Shown here piece by piece: positions 43,715 through 52,381 of a stretch of 64,000 nucleotides of DNA. The stretch spans positions 2,277,129 to 2,341,128 of the forward strand of contig NZ_KB900539.1 in assembly GCF_000378945.1 (NCBI RefSeq), given 5' to 3'. A model generated the notes under the pieces. That model was given only the letters and a program-made list of their open reading frames with translations, searched no databases and was not told the DNA's origin. The stretch's first letter is position 1. Every line of letters begins with the position of its first letter. A program made the position numbers and the translations under genes. The stretch is from Methyloversatilis universalis EHg5 (GTDB taxonomy: Bacteria; Pseudomonadota; Gammaproteobacteria; Burkholderiales; Rhodocyclaceae).

Positions 43715-46351
43715 TTACAGCGAATAGGAGAACTGCGCCAGCACGCTGAACGGGCGCGTCGGCTGCAGGAATTCGGTGGTGGAGCCGGCCAGGCCGTTGG
43801 AGAAGTTCAGCTGGTCGGTCACGTTCAGGAAGCGCAGCGCGGCGTTCCACTTCGGCGCGCGGTAGTACAGCGACACATCGACGTTGTACTGGTCCGGCAC
43901 GGTGACGGTCTTGCTCAGGTTGGTGGCCCACTTGCTGGTCCACCACGCGGACACCTCGACGCCAAAACCATTGTCGAAGCGGTAATCGACGAAGCCGGTC
44001 AGCGAATAGGCCGGAATGCCGGCGGCGTCGTAACGGCCGGCGGTGCGGCCGTTCAGCCGGTTGCTGTCGCCCCACACGGTGGCGTTGTCGGCATAGAAGC
44101 CGAAGGGCGAAAAGCCGGCCGGGATGATGGAGGTGTACCAGGCATCGATCCAGGTCAGGTTCACGCCGGAGCTGATGTGGCGGTCAGGCTGGAAGCGGAT
44201 GGCCGACTCCACGCCGCGCACCTTGAGCTGGTGCATGTTGCCGTTGATGTCCGGCGAGGTGTCGCGGGTCTGGTGGAAGCCGGCCAGCGATGCGAACAGC
44301 TTGTTCGGAATGAGGTCTGCCTTCACCCCCAGTTCCTTCAGTTCGCTCTTGCTCTCGAACGCCAGCGGATTGAGCTTGTTGCGGTAGTCGCCGGCGATGG
44401 ACAGGCCGCCCCAGGTGAGCACGTTGGCGAAGCCGCCGGTGTTCAGCGCGGTCGAGCGGTCCAGCGTGAAGTACACCGAGCTGTCGACCGTGGGCTTGTA
44501 ATACACGCTGGCCTGATAGCTGGGCAGGTAGAAACCTTCGGAATCCGAGCGGTTCGGGCCCAGCGGGTTGCGGATGCGCGCATCGATGAAGCTCGCGTTG
44601 CCGCCGATGTTCAGGCCGAAGCGTTCGTTGAACAGCAGGTTGTGCTGGGTGAAGAAGCTGGCGGTGGTCCAGCGGCCCTCCGACGTGTAGCTCGCACCCG
44701 GCGTACCGCCGATTTCGGCGTACAGCCCGTTGCCGGCCGGGAACATGGCCGGCAGGTTGAGCAGGCCGAAGTAAGGCGAATTCACCACCAGTGTGGCCGG
44801 GTTGCCGGCGGACCGCGCCGCGGTGGTGCCGATCCACGAGCCGGAGGCGCCGCTCTGCAGCGGCAGACCGTACAGGCCGCCCGGCGTCTTCAGGCTGGGG
44901 TCCAGCGTCAGGTCATACGGATTGATGTTGAAACTGTTGTTGGCGGCCAGCGTCTGGTAGCTCTCGCGCCGGTAAGTGACACCGGTGTTGCTGTCGTTGG
45001 TGAGCTTGATGCCGCCCAGATCGAAGGCATGCTTGCCGCGCAGTTCAAGCCGGTTCTCGAAAATCTTGTCGTCGAACTGAGACAGGAAGGACCCGACCGA
45101 ATCACCGGTGTCCGCCGAGCGCTCGTAGAAAGTGCTGTTGCGCAGCGACCATTTCGGCGACAGATCCCACGCCACCCGCAGCTGCGACGTGAGCCGGGTG
45201 GCGGTGTTCTTGTCTTCCTCGCGACCGGACTGAGCAGGCGAAATGGCAGCCAGCCGGTTACCGGGCGCATTCGGGTCATACACCCAGCCCACCACCGTGC
45301 CCGCCCCGCCCGGCCGCGCGACCAGTGCCGGGTTGGCGATGTACTGGCCCTGTGCGTTGCGGGTGCGGGTCTGCCAGCCGGCAACGCCGGCGGTGTTGTA
45401 GACCGGCGAGTAAAGGGTGTTGCCGATGCGGATCAGCGGCGTGGCGCGGCCGGCCGCGTACTGCTTGCCGCCGCTGTCCACCAGTTGCTGGGTCACGCGG
45501 TTCCAGCCGTGGGTGACGTTGAAGTCGTAGTAATCGTCGTAGCTCGCGTTCCAGTCGATGCGCAGGTCGTTGCGCGGCTTGAAAGCCAGCGCGCCGTAGA
45601 AGGCGTTGAAGTTGTTCTTGACGTTGTCGAAGTAGTCGTCGGCACGCTGGCCGGTGATGCTCACGCGATAGGCGGTGGTGTCGTTGATCGGTGCCGTGGT
45701 ATCGAAGGTGAGACGGGCCTGCTTCCACGATTCGCCGCGCGGCGCCCACGCGCCGAACAGGCCGCTCACCGTGGTGACCGGCTTGTCGAAGCTGGGCAGC
45801 TTGCTCAGGTAATTGATGTAGCCGCCGCTGGAGCTGCTCGGCCCGAACACCACCGATGACGAACCGGCCACGATGTCCGCGCCTTCATACGCATTGAAAT
45901 TGGTCGGGTGGCGCACGTTGTAGCCGCGCTGGCCGTCCTGGAACACCTCGGTGTTCTGGCCGCGGATCTGCGGCGCGATCGACACGTTCTGGCCGCCGCC
46001 GCGGGTGATGCCGGGCGCGTACTTCACCAGATCGTCTGCGGTGCGGATCGGATCGCTGCCCAGCTGTTCTGCGTTGATCTGCGACACCGAGCGCGGGGTG
46101 TCGACCACCGCACCTTCGGTGCCGTAGATCGCGCCCTGCGGGCGGGTGGGCAGCACTGCGGTCTTGCGGTCAACGGCCGCCCCCTTGACGGTGACGGTGG
46201 GCAGGTCGCTGTCCTGCACCGCCTCGGACGACTGCGCGGCGGGCACGGCATCAGCCGCATGCACCGCGGCCGCAGACGACACGAATGCGAACGATGCGAT
46301 CAGCGCCGGCAGCGGCCTGATGCGCCCGGGAATCTGTCTGGAATTTTTCAT
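43715..46351 (-). CDS. TonB-dependent outer-membrane receptor (organosulfur unit)
   Basis: An 878-residue receptor. The ATG at 46351 gives a signal peptide ending near VHAADA; the frame further upstream is noise. The plug begins around LPTVTVKGAAVD and contains TPRSVSQINAEQL, APQIRGQNTEVFQDGQRGYN and the GSSSVVFGPSSSSGGYINY segment, a siderophore-receptor-like layout. The C-terminus is SVLAQFSYSL, without the usual terminal phenylalanine. It is first in the unit receptor-SsuD-binding protein behind a strong sigma-54-type promoter at 46457, so an organosulfur ligand is more likely than iron. Confidence 0.9.
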   Translation of the reverse strand: MKNSRQIPGRIRPLPALIASFAFVSSAAAVHAADAVPAAQSSEAVQDSDLPTVTVKGAAVDRKTAVLPTRPQGAIYGTEGAVVDTPRSVSQINAEQLGSDPIRTADDLVKYAPGITRGGGQNVSIAPQIRGQNTEVFQDGQRGYNVRHPTNFNAYEGADIVAGSSSVVFGPSSSSGGYINYLSKLPSFDKPVTTVSGLFGAWAPRGESWKQARLTFDTTAPINDTTAYRVSITGQRADDYFDNVKNNFNAFYGALAFKPRNDLRIDWNASYDDYYDFNVTHGWNRVTQQLVDSGGKQYAAGRATPLIRIGNTLYSPVYNTAGVAGWQTRTRNAQGQYIANPALVARPGGAGTVVGWVYDPNAPGNRLAAISPAQSGREEDKNTATRLTSQLRVAWDLSPKWSLRNSTFYERSADTGDSVGSFLSQFDDKIFENRLELRGKHAFDLGGIKLTNDSNTGVTYRRESYQTLAANNSFNINPYDLTLDPSLKTPGGLYGLPLQSGASGSWIGTTAARSAGNPATLVVNSPYFGLLNLPAMFPAGNGLYAEIGGTPGASYTSEGRWTTASFFTQHNLLFNERFGLNIGGNASFIDARIRNPLGPNRSDSEGFYLPSYQASVYYKPTVDSSVYFTLDRSTALNTGGFANVLTWGGLSIAGDYRNKLNPLAFESKSELKELGVKADLIPNKLFASLAGFHQTRDTSPDINGNMHQLKVRGVESAIRFQPDRHISSGVNLTWIDAWYTSIIPAGFSPFGFYADNATVWGDSNRLNGRTAGRYDAAGIPAYSLTGFVDYRFDNGFGVEVSAWWTSKWATNLSKTVTVPDQYNVDVSLYYRAPKWNAALRFLNVTDQLNFSNGLAGSTTEFLQPTRPFSVLAQFSYSL

Positions 46352-46435
46352 GGTCGGACGTCTTTCCTTCAATGTCCGCACAGCGCGGACCGTTGGACAC
46401 ACCGCTCTGGCGGCGGCGTATTCGCTACCCTGTCG

Positions 46436-46456
46436 GAACAGGACCCGACCCTGTTC
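46436..46456. promoter_or_regulatory. Dyad GAACAGG-N7-CCTGTTC near the receptor start site
   Basis: A perfect 7-bp inverted repeat that sits at the predicted transcription start of the promoter at 46457-46472. It could be an operator or a 5' mRNA hairpin of the receptor transcript. Confidence 0.4.
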
Positions 46457-46472
46457 AGCAGAAGGCGTGCCA
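46457..46472 (-). promoter_or_regulatory. Candidate sigma-54 promoter of the receptor-monooxygenase-binding protein unit
   Basis: Minus strand TGGCACGCCTTCTGCT: perfect TGGCACG -24 half, four-base spacer and CTGCT at -12. The receptor ATG is about 95 bp downstream of the expected start. A CTGCGCA motif (46554-46560) and a near-palindrome around GGAATATTCGG (46528-46538) lie 55-90 bp upstream of it. Confidence 0.7.
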
Positions 46473-46620
46473 CCCATGAAACCCGCTCCGGACAAGGCTT
46501 TTGACGTCTGCAGCCATCAAGTTCTGCGGAATATTCGGCACCCGACGGGCCCGCTGCGCACAGCATCTGACGACGCGCTGTCGTGAAATCGGCACCCTGT
46601 CCGGCGGCCACCGACGGCAC

Positions 46621-46661
46621 CAGAAAGAAAAACGGCGCCCGATGCATGCACCGGGCGCCGT
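46621..46661 (-). terminator. Rho-independent terminator of the second SsuD-like gene
   Basis: On the minus strand a perfect 10-bp stem ACGGCGCCCG / CGGGCGCCGT with a ten-base loop is followed at once by TTTTCTTTCT. It starts 20 bp after the stop at 46682. It separates this single-gene transcript from the receptor unit downstream, which therefore needs its own promoter. Confidence 0.9.
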
Positions 46662-46681
46662 CATCGCGGAGTGACCAGCAA

Positions 46682-47878
46682 TCAGGCGGCCGCAGCTTTC
46701 GGCGGCGGGGCCAGACGCGGCTTCGCCTGCACGCCCAGCGAAGGCACGTCGAAACCGTGATCGAGATCGAGCAGCGGGAACAGCAGGTCGGCAACCCGGT
46801 GCGCCTCGTCGATCAGCGGCCAGCCGGAGAGGATGAAAGCCCCCGTGCCCTGCGCCGCGTATTCGCGCAGGCGGGCAGCGACGTTCTCGGCACTGCCGAC
46901 CAGCGTGGTGCCCGATGCCGGACCGAGAATGTCGAAGCCGAACCAGGCCGGCCCGATCCACACGTTCGGATAGATTTCCAGATCCCTGGCACTGGGCAGG
47001 CGGCCTGACAGCAGGGTGTCGACGTTCTTCTGGATGATGGGGTTGTCGCTTCTGTAGTTCTCAAGCGTCACGCCCGGCGGCAGCTGGCGCTCAGCGGAAC
47101 GGCGCGCATGCTCGACCGAGGACTTGCTCAGGAACCACTCGGCCTGCGCCCACGCCTCCTCCTCGGTTTCCCGCACGATCACCTGCAGCCGCGTGCCGTA
47201 CTCCAGCGTGCGGCCGATCTTGGCCGCCTCGGCACCGACGCGGCGGAACTTGTCACCCAGCAGCGGCGGCGTATTGGCGAAGCTCAGGTAGACATCCAGC
47301 AGCTCGACCGAGTGCGCGACACCGGCCGGCGACGTGCCTGCGCCCCACAACGGTATGCCCGGCAGCTGGGTCGGCGGATTCCAGGTACCCATCGGACTCG
47401 GGCCGCTGTTGCGCGGCGCCAGCTTCACGAACTTGCCGTCGTAACCGCTGGTGTCGCCGGCATAGACACGCCGGAAGGCGTCCCAGTATTCGCGGCTGAA
47501 GTCGTAGCGCTCGTCGTGCGGGTAGTGCACGCCCAGCGCAGCCAGCCCGGCGTCGTTGCCGTTGATCACGTTGAACAGCAGGCGGCCGTTGGAGAAGGCG
47601 TCGAAGGTCTGCGCGTACTTGGCCAGCACCGCCGGCGACAGTTCGCCCGGGTGCTGCGCCACCAGGAAGCGCATGCGCTCGGTCGCCGAAATGAGGGCGG
47701 AAGCGACCACCAGGCTTTCATTGGCACTGGTGCCCAGCAGCGCACCGTAATAGCCGAGCCGGTCGATGGTGACCGCGAGCTGTTCGAGATGGCGGAAATC
47801 GGTTTTCCAGCGCCCCTTCGGATCCCAGGGATAAGGGCCATCGGGTGCGGTGAGATACCAGAGCAGCTTGATCGACAT
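46682..47878 (-). CDS. SsuD-like FMNH2-dependent monooxygenase, second copy
   Basis: A 398-residue luciferase-like flavin enzyme closely paralogous to the one at 42494: MSIKLLWYLTAPDGPYPWDP, RLLFNVINGND, YPHDERYDFSREYWDAF, IPLWGAGTSPAGVAHSVELL and FILSGWPLIDEAHRVADLLFPLLDLDHG. It differs mostly in the middle insertion (TQLPG in place of an AGQ-rich loop) and in an alanine/proline-rich tail. The ATG at 47878 has a GAGGA site; the very long frame upstream is not coding. It is transcribed alone, from a sigma-54-type promoter at 47936 to the terminator at 46621, and is divergent from a TonB receptor/SfnB unit. Confidence 0.9.
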   Translation of the reverse strand: MSIKLLWYLTAPDGPYPWDPKGRWKTDFRHLEQLAVTIDRLGYYGALLGTSANESLVVASALISATERMRFLVAQHPGELSPAVLAKYAQTFDAFSNGRLLFNVINGNDAGLAALGVHYPHDERYDFSREYWDAFRRVYAGDTSGYDGKFVKLAPRNSGPSPMGTWNPPTQLPGIPLWGAGTSPAGVAHSVELLDVYLSFANTPPLLGDKFRRVGAEAAKIGRTLEYGTRLQVIVRETEEEAWAQAEWFLSKSSVEHARRSAERQLPPGVTLENYRSDNPIIQKNVDTLLSGRLPSARDLEIYPNVWIGPAWFGFDILGPASGTTLVGSAENVAARLREYAAQGTGAFILSGWPLIDEAHRVADLLFPLLDLDHGFDVPSLGVQAKPRLAPPPKAAAA

Positions 47879-47935
47879 GGCGTTGCGCGTCCTCTTTGTG
47901 AACCGTGTTCTTGAATGATCGGGAACACGTCTTTC

Positions 47936-47951
47936 AGCAGCATTCATGCCA
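47936..47951 (-). promoter_or_regulatory. Candidate sigma-54 promoter of the second SsuD-like gene
   Basis: Minus strand TGGCATGAATGCTGCT: -24 half TGGCATG (one change), four-base spacer, -12 half CTGCT, invariant GG and GC correctly spaced. The ATG at 47878 follows about 47 bp after the expected start. Confidence 0.6.
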
Positions 47952-48101
47952 TGCGCCCCGCCCTGCCCCACGCGCTGCCCCACGCCAGCGCACCTCGGCC
48001 GGCAGCGCCGCCCTGCCGCTTTCAGGCGCCCGGCTCCCGCGTCTTCCGCACTGCGCCCAAGTCGACAGCCCTGCCGAAATTTCCACCCACGGCACTCGTC
48101 A

Positions 48102-48119
48102 GCTGCGCACGGCTGCGCA
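48102..48119. promoter_or_regulatory. Doubled CTGCGCA motif between divergent sigma-54 promoters
   Basis: GCTGCGCA occurs twice with an exact 10-bp period (48102-48109 and 48112-48119), one helical turn apart. It lies about 41 bp before the rightward promoter and about 150 bp before the leftward one. The same doubled motif is present upstream of the promoter at 58602. Candidate activator (enhancer) site. Confidence 0.4.
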
Positions 48120-48159
48120 ACAAGCGACCGGAAGAAGGCATGCCGAAGGGTTTTCGCCA

Positions 48160-48175
48160 TGGCACGCGACGTGCA
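48160..48175 (+). promoter_or_regulatory. Candidate sigma-54 promoter of the TonB receptor / SfnB-like unit
   Basis: Plus strand TGGCACGCGACGTGCA: perfect TGGCACG -24 half, four-base spacer and GTGCA at -12 (consensus TTGCA). The receptor ATG at 48262 is about 75 bp past the expected start. Confidence 0.7.
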
Positions 48176-48261
48176 AAGAAGGCGGGCGACCTGCGCGCGC
48201 ACCGGGACCACCCGGCGACGACGACGCGGGGCAGACATTTCAAGACAGGAAGAAGCTCCCC

Positions 48262-50502
48262 ATGCACAGACGTACACAACTTTCGGCGCTGCTCATGCTC
48301 GCCTTTCCGCTGTTCGCACAGGCTCAGGCCGCCGGCGCGAACACCCCCGCCGCCGCAAAGGACGACAGCGCCGAACCGGCGCTGCAGAAACTGGTGGTGA
48401 CCGCGCAACGTCGCGAACAGACCGCACAGGAAGTGCCGGCCGCGCTGTCGGTCATCAAGGGCCAGGATCTCGGCGGCAATGGCGACACCTTCCTCGGCGA
48501 CGCGATCAAGTTCGTGCCGAACGCGGCCGCGCAGAAGGCTGACGGCGACACCCGCCCGCGCTGGTACATCCGTGGTCTGGGCACCGGCGACACCGGCGTG
48601 TCCACGGTCTATCCGACCGGCATCTACGCCGACGACGTCTATCTGAATGCGCCAATCGCCGGTGGCGTGGCGCTGTTCGATCTGAGCCGGATCGAAGTGC
48701 TGCGCGGCCCGCAGGGCACGCTGTACGGCAAGAACACCACCGCGGGCGCGGTGAACATCCTGTCCAACAAGCCGGTGTTCGAAAACGGCGGCTATCTGAC
48801 GCTGGGCGCCGGCACCAAGAAGCTGCGCACGATCGAAGGCGCGGTGAATGGCGTGGTGAGCGACACGCTGGCCATCCGCGCCTCCTTCTACGACGAACAG
48901 CGCGACGGCTTCACCCGCAATCCGCTGCTCGGTGAAACCGTGGGCGACGTGGACAAGCGCGCTTACCGGCTGCAGTTCCTGTTCAGGCCGAACAGCGACT
49001 TCGACGCGCTGGTGAAGCTGCATTCGCGCACCTACGACGGCGACGGCAACACCGGCTCACTGCCGGTCGGCACCTATGCCGCCGGCTACGTGCGCCCGTC
49101 CGGCCGCATCCTGGAGGCGAACTTCCCGAGCACCAGCGAACTCGAGCACGACGGCGCATCGGCCACGCTGAACTACCGCTTCGGCGGCTATCAGTTCACC
49201 TCCATCACCGCCTTCGACAACATCAAGAACAAGACCTTCAGCGACGCCGACAACCTGCCTTCCACCGCCGGCCAGACCGACCAGCGCAGCTACGGCAACA
49301 CGCGTTACGACCAGGTGTCGCAGGAATTCCGGCTCGCCTCGCCGAAGGAAGAACTGCTGCGCTGGATCGTCGGCGCCCACTACTTCCAGGAAGACATCGA
49401 TTCGGTCGCGGTCACCGCCAACCTCACCACCGGCACGCCGCGCTTCCAGCAGACCAGCATCGAGCACGACACCCGCAGCTTCGCGCTGTTCGGCAACGTC
49501 ACCTACGACTTCACCGAAAAATTCTCGACCACCGCCGGCCTGCGCTGGACGCACGAGAAGAAGAAGCTGGACATCGGCCTGCTGACCTACCAGACCGCTG
49601 CCGGTTTCAACTCGAATCCGTGGTGGCGCGCCAATGCGCTGATCACCCCGGTGCTGGCCGGTGCCGCCACCGCCAACGGCTCGCGCCATCCGGAAGACAG
49701 CTGGAGCGAGTGGACTTTCGACATCACGCCGGAATACCGCGTGACCGACAAGATCCTCACCTTCTTCCGCTATGCACGCGGCTTCCGCTCAGGCGGCTTC
49801 AATACCGGCATCGGCGGCAACCTGAACACCGCCACCACGGTGAAGCCGGAATACCTCGACGCCTACGAGATCGGCGTCAAGACCGAATGGCTGAACGGCC
49901 GCCTGTTCGCCAACGCCAACGTGTTCCGCTACGACTACTCGGACATTCAGGTGAATCTGCTCACGCAGAACCCCTTCGGCGCCGGCGTGGTGACCGCGCT
50001 GACCAATGGCGCCAAGGGCAAGGTGGAAGGTGCCGAACTCGAACTGCTGGCCCGCCCGGTCGACGCACTGGTGCTGCGCGGCAGCCTGGGCCTGCTCGAA
50101 ACCGAGTACACCGACTTCGGCGCAAACACCGGCAACGCCTTCGTGCGCTCGCCCAAAGTCACCGCCGCGGTCGGTGCCGAATACACCTTCGGTCTCGGTG
50201 ACGGCAGCCAGATCGTGGCCGCGGCCGATGCCAACTACCGCAGCCGCGAGTTCTTCCTGGTCGACCGCCAGAGCCAGAGCGCCTTCCCCGACCTCACCCA
50301 GGAAGGTTTCAGCCTGTTCAACGCGCGCCTGAGCTACATCACGCCGAACAAGAAGCTGCGCGTCACCGGCTATGTCGACAACATCACCGACGAGCTGTAC
50401 CAGAACCACGGCCGCCCGAACGGTCCGAACGGCTCCGGCCGCTTCATCCACACCTACGGCTCGCCGCGCACCGTCGGCCTGACCGTCACCACGGTGTTCT
50501 GA
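48262..50502 (+). CDS. TonB-dependent outer-membrane receptor upstream of the SfnB-like gene
   Basis: A 746-residue receptor starting at ATG 48262 with an AGGAAGAAG site. Residues 1-22 are a signal peptide (LFAQAQA). The plug starts with LQKLVVTAQRREQTAQEVP, a typical TonB-box/plug junction, and has WYIRGLGTGDTGVSTVYPTG and the IEVLRGPQGTLYGKNTTAG signature. The barrel ends GLTVTTVF with terminal phenylalanine. The layout matches the large CirA/FyuA-like group often induced for organic ligands. It is followed by a hairpin at 50520 and then by the SfnB-like gene in the same direction. Confidence 0.92.
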   Translation: MHRRTQLSALLMLAFPLFAQAQAAGANTPAAAKDDSAEPALQKLVVTAQRREQTAQEVPAALSVIKGQDLGGNGDTFLGDAIKFVPNAAAQKADGDTRPRWYIRGLGTGDTGVSTVYPTGIYADDVYLNAPIAGGVALFDLSRIEVLRGPQGTLYGKNTTAGAVNILSNKPVFENGGYLTLGAGTKKLRTIEGAVNGVVSDTLAIRASFYDEQRDGFTRNPLLGETVGDVDKRAYRLQFLFRPNSDFDALVKLHSRTYDGDGNTGSLPVGTYAAGYVRPSGRILEANFPSTSELEHDGASATLNYRFGGYQFTSITAFDNIKNKTFSDADNLPSTAGQTDQRSYGNTRYDQVSQEFRLASPKEELLRWIVGAHYFQEDIDSVAVTANLTTGTPRFQQTSIEHDTRSFALFGNVTYDFTEKFSTTAGLRWTHEKKKLDIGLLTYQTAAGFNSNPWWRANALITPVLAGAATANGSRHPEDSWSEWTFDITPEYRVTDKILTFFRYARGFRSGGFNTGIGGNLNTATTVKPEYLDAYEIGVKTEWLNGRLFANANVFRYDYSDIQVNLLTQNPFGAGVVTALTNGAKGKVEGAELELLARPVDALVLRGSLGLLETEYTDFGANTGNAFVRSPKVTAAVGAEYTFGLGDGSQIVAAADANYRSREFFLVDRQSQSAFPDLTQEGFSLFNARLSYITPNKKLRVTGYVDNITDELYQNHGRPNGPNGSGRFIHTYGSPRTVGLTVTTVF

Positions 50503-50519
50503 GCGCGATCTGCGCCAAC

Positions 50520-50544
50520 GCGGACAGCCCTGAGGGCTGTCCGC
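50520..50544 (+). terminator. Hairpin between receptor and SfnB-like gene
   Basis: A perfect 11-bp stem GCGGACAGCCC / GGGCTGTCCGC with a three-base loop, followed by ATTCCTCATTC. The tail is only moderately T-rich, so it may reduce rather than block readthrough into the next gene, which begins 30 bp later without a visible promoter. Confidence 0.55.
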
Positions 50545-50574
50545 ATTCCTCATTCACTTACGACAGGACATGCG

Positions 50575-51828
50575 ATGAGCCACGTTTCCGAAGTCAGGGC
50601 CCCGGCTGCCGCCGAACCCGCACGCGCCGTCACCATCATCCGCAGCGACGATGAGGCCATCCGCGCTGCCCACGCCGCCGCCGCCATCATTGCCGAACTG
50701 GCGCGCGACCCGGCCAGCGAAAAGCAGCTGCCGGTACGCCAGGCCGACCTGCTGTCGTCCTCCGGCCTCACCGGCATTTCGGTGCGCCCGGAATACGGCG
50801 GCCTCGGCGCGTCGATCAGAACCATCGTCGACACCGTGCGCATCATTTCTGCCGCCGACGGCGGCGTCGGCCAGATCCTGCAGATCCATCACGTGATGGC
50901 GCGCGGGCTGGTCAATGCCGAATCCGAAGAGGTGCGCGCCTTCTTCTCGCGCGAACTGCTGGCGGGCAAGCGGCTGGGCAACGCACTTGCCGAGGTCGGT
51001 GGCAAGAACAAGTTCGACCAGAAAACCCGCGTCGAAACCGACGCCGAAGGCAGGCTGCGCCTGAATGGCGCCAAGTTCTACGCTACCGGTTCCTACCTCG
51101 CCGACTGGATTTCGGTTTCGGCCCGCGGCGCCGACGGCACGCCGGGCGGCGCGCTGGTATCGCGTCACGCACCGGGCGTCACCGCGCTCGACGACTGGCA
51201 CGCCTACGGCCAGCGCCACTCGGTCAGCGGCACGGTGCTGTTCGATAACGTCGAGGTCGACCCGTCCATCCAGACGCCGCGCGGCAAAGGCCCCTTCCCG
51301 CGCACCGGTCTCACCTTCCCGCAGATCCTGCACGCCGCGATCGACACCGGCATCGCCTCCGGCGCGCTGGCCGCTGCCATCGACTACCTGAACACCCACG
51401 CCCGCGCCTGGGTGGAAAGCGGCGTCGAACGCCCGACCGAAGAGCCGCTCATCATCAACCGCATCGGCCAGTACGCAGTCGCGGTACGCGCTGCCGAAGC
51501 CACGCTGCGTTACGCCGCCGACGTGTTCGACCAGCACCGCGCCGCACCGGACGACCACGACCTCGCGACCGAACTCATTCTCGCGGTGGCCACCGCGCGC
51601 GCGAAATCGGACGAGGCCTCGCTCGCCATCGGCAGCGACCTGTTCTCGCTGCTCGGCGCCAGCAGCTCGCTGGAAAAGTGGAACCTCGACCGCTTCTGGC
51701 GCAACGCACGCGTGCACACCACGCACGACCCGATCCGCTGGCGCCTGCAGCACGTCGGCAATTTCTATCTGAATGGCGTCGATCCGGGCGAGTACAACCA
51801 GATCACCCAGGCGCGTCAGGGTCTCTGA
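50575..51828 (+). CDS. SfnB-like sulfur-acquisition flavoprotein (acyl-CoA dehydrogenase superfamily)
   Basis: A 417-residue flavoprotein. The N-terminal part has GISVRPEYGGLGAS; the middle has a KFYATGS segment and HAYGQRHSVSGTVLFDNVEV; and the C-terminus has the EKWNLDRFWRNARVHTTHDP block that continues to IRWRLQHVGNF. This C-terminal signature is shared by SfnB and DszC-type monooxygenases, not by fatty-acid dehydrogenases. SfnB-type proteins are known from dimethyl sulfone and organosulfur use under sulfate limitation. An AGGA site precedes the ATG. It lies downstream of a TonB receptor in one direction and is closed by a strong terminator at 51850. Confidence 0.88.
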   Translation: MSHVSEVRAPAAAEPARAVTIIRSDDEAIRAAHAAAAIIAELARDPASEKQLPVRQADLLSSSGLTGISVRPEYGGLGASIRTIVDTVRIISAADGGVGQILQIHHVMARGLVNAESEEVRAFFSRELLAGKRLGNALAEVGGKNKFDQKTRVETDAEGRLRLNGAKFYATGSYLADWISVSARGADGTPGGALVSRHAPGVTALDDWHAYGQRHSVSGTVLFDNVEVDPSIQTPRGKGPFPRTGLTFPQILHAAIDTGIASGALAAAIDYLNTHARAWVESGVERPTEEPLIINRIGQYAVAVRAAEATLRYAADVFDQHRAAPDDHDLATELILAVATARAKSDEASLAIGSDLFSLLGASSSLEKWNLDRFWRNARVHTTHDPIRWRLQHVGNFYLNGVDPGEYNQITQARQGL

Positions 51829-51849
51829 TCAGATTGCAGGGCGACACCG

Positions 51850-51880
51850 AAGGCCAGGGCGCTTGCCCTGGCCTTTTTCG
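51850..51880 (+). terminator. Rho-independent terminator after the SfnB-like gene
   Basis: A perfect 11-bp stem AAGGCCAGGGC / GCCCTGGCCTT with a GCTT tetraloop, followed by TTTCGTT. It starts 21 bp after the stop. Confidence 0.92.
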
Positions 51881-51888
51881 TTCACTCC

Positions 51889-52009
51889 GTGAATACAGAA
51901 AATACGTTTGGAATAATATCGATCACAACCACCCGGCTTCTTGCCGGACCTCGCCGAGTTCAGGCGTGTTGCAAACCATGCCACCAGGTGACACACTTTT
52001 CACACATCC
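51889..52009 (+). promoter_or_regulatory. Upstream region of the toxin-antitoxin module
   Basis: The 120 bp after the terminator include a markedly AT-rich stretch with a TAATAT -10-like box at 51914-51919 (no good -35) and a second TTGCAA box at 51969-51974. One of these probably drives the module. No full operator palindrome was recognised. Confidence 0.3.
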
Positions 52010-52093
52010 CGTGTTTTCAAGACCCGTTATTTCGCACGATGGCTGCGCAAGACCGAACTGAGCGATGCGGACCTGTGCCGGGCCATCGCTGAA

Positions 52094-52381
52094 ATGGAAG
52101 CGGGACTGGTGGACGCCGATCTGGGCGGCAACGTGGTGAAGAAACGTATCGGGTCGGCCGGTCGCGGCAAACGCGGTGGAGTACGAACCCTTGTTGCCAC
52201 GCGCAGAGCCGCACGCTGGTTCTTCGTGTTCGGGTTCGAGAAGAACGAAAGAGCCAATGTATCGACGACCGAACTGGACGCACTTCGATTGCTGGCAACA
52301 GAGTTACTCGCCCTCACCGACTCGCAGCTCGACAGTGCGTTGATCGATGGAACCGTGCAGGAGATATGTCGTGACCACTGA
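52094..52381 (+). CDS. RelE/HigB-type toxin, N-terminus without a usable start codon
   Basis: The ATG at 52094 gives 95 residues (MEAGLVDADLGGNVVKKRIG onward). However, the same frame continues upstream without a stop to 51992, and its translation from 52010 reads RVFKTRYFARWLRKTELSDA, then DLCRAIAE, which is the conserved N-terminus of this RelE-like toxin family. Between the upstream stop (51989-51991) and 52094 there is no ATG, GTG or TTG in frame, only CTG codons from 52043. Either the toxin starts at a non-standard codon, or its start was lost and the shortened ATG product is made, which would lack its first helix. The rest of the fold (RTLVATRRAARWFFVFGFEK) is intact. The antitoxin gene overlaps its end. 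Confidence 0.65.
   Translation: MEAGLVDADLGGNVVKKRIGSAGRGKRGGVRTLVATRRAARWFFVFGFEKNERANVSTTELDALRLLATELLALTDSQLDSALIDGTVQEICRDH

Noticed and set aside
42056..45859. 1267-codon plus-strand frame across the receptor and monooxygenase genes
   Set aside because: Antisense to two confidently identified genes on the minus strand, without any recognisable domain.
46879..48277. Extension of the second SsuD-like gene beyond 47878
   Set aside because: The family N-terminus MSIKLLWYL starts exactly at 47878 and the upstream frame covers the divergent promoter region.
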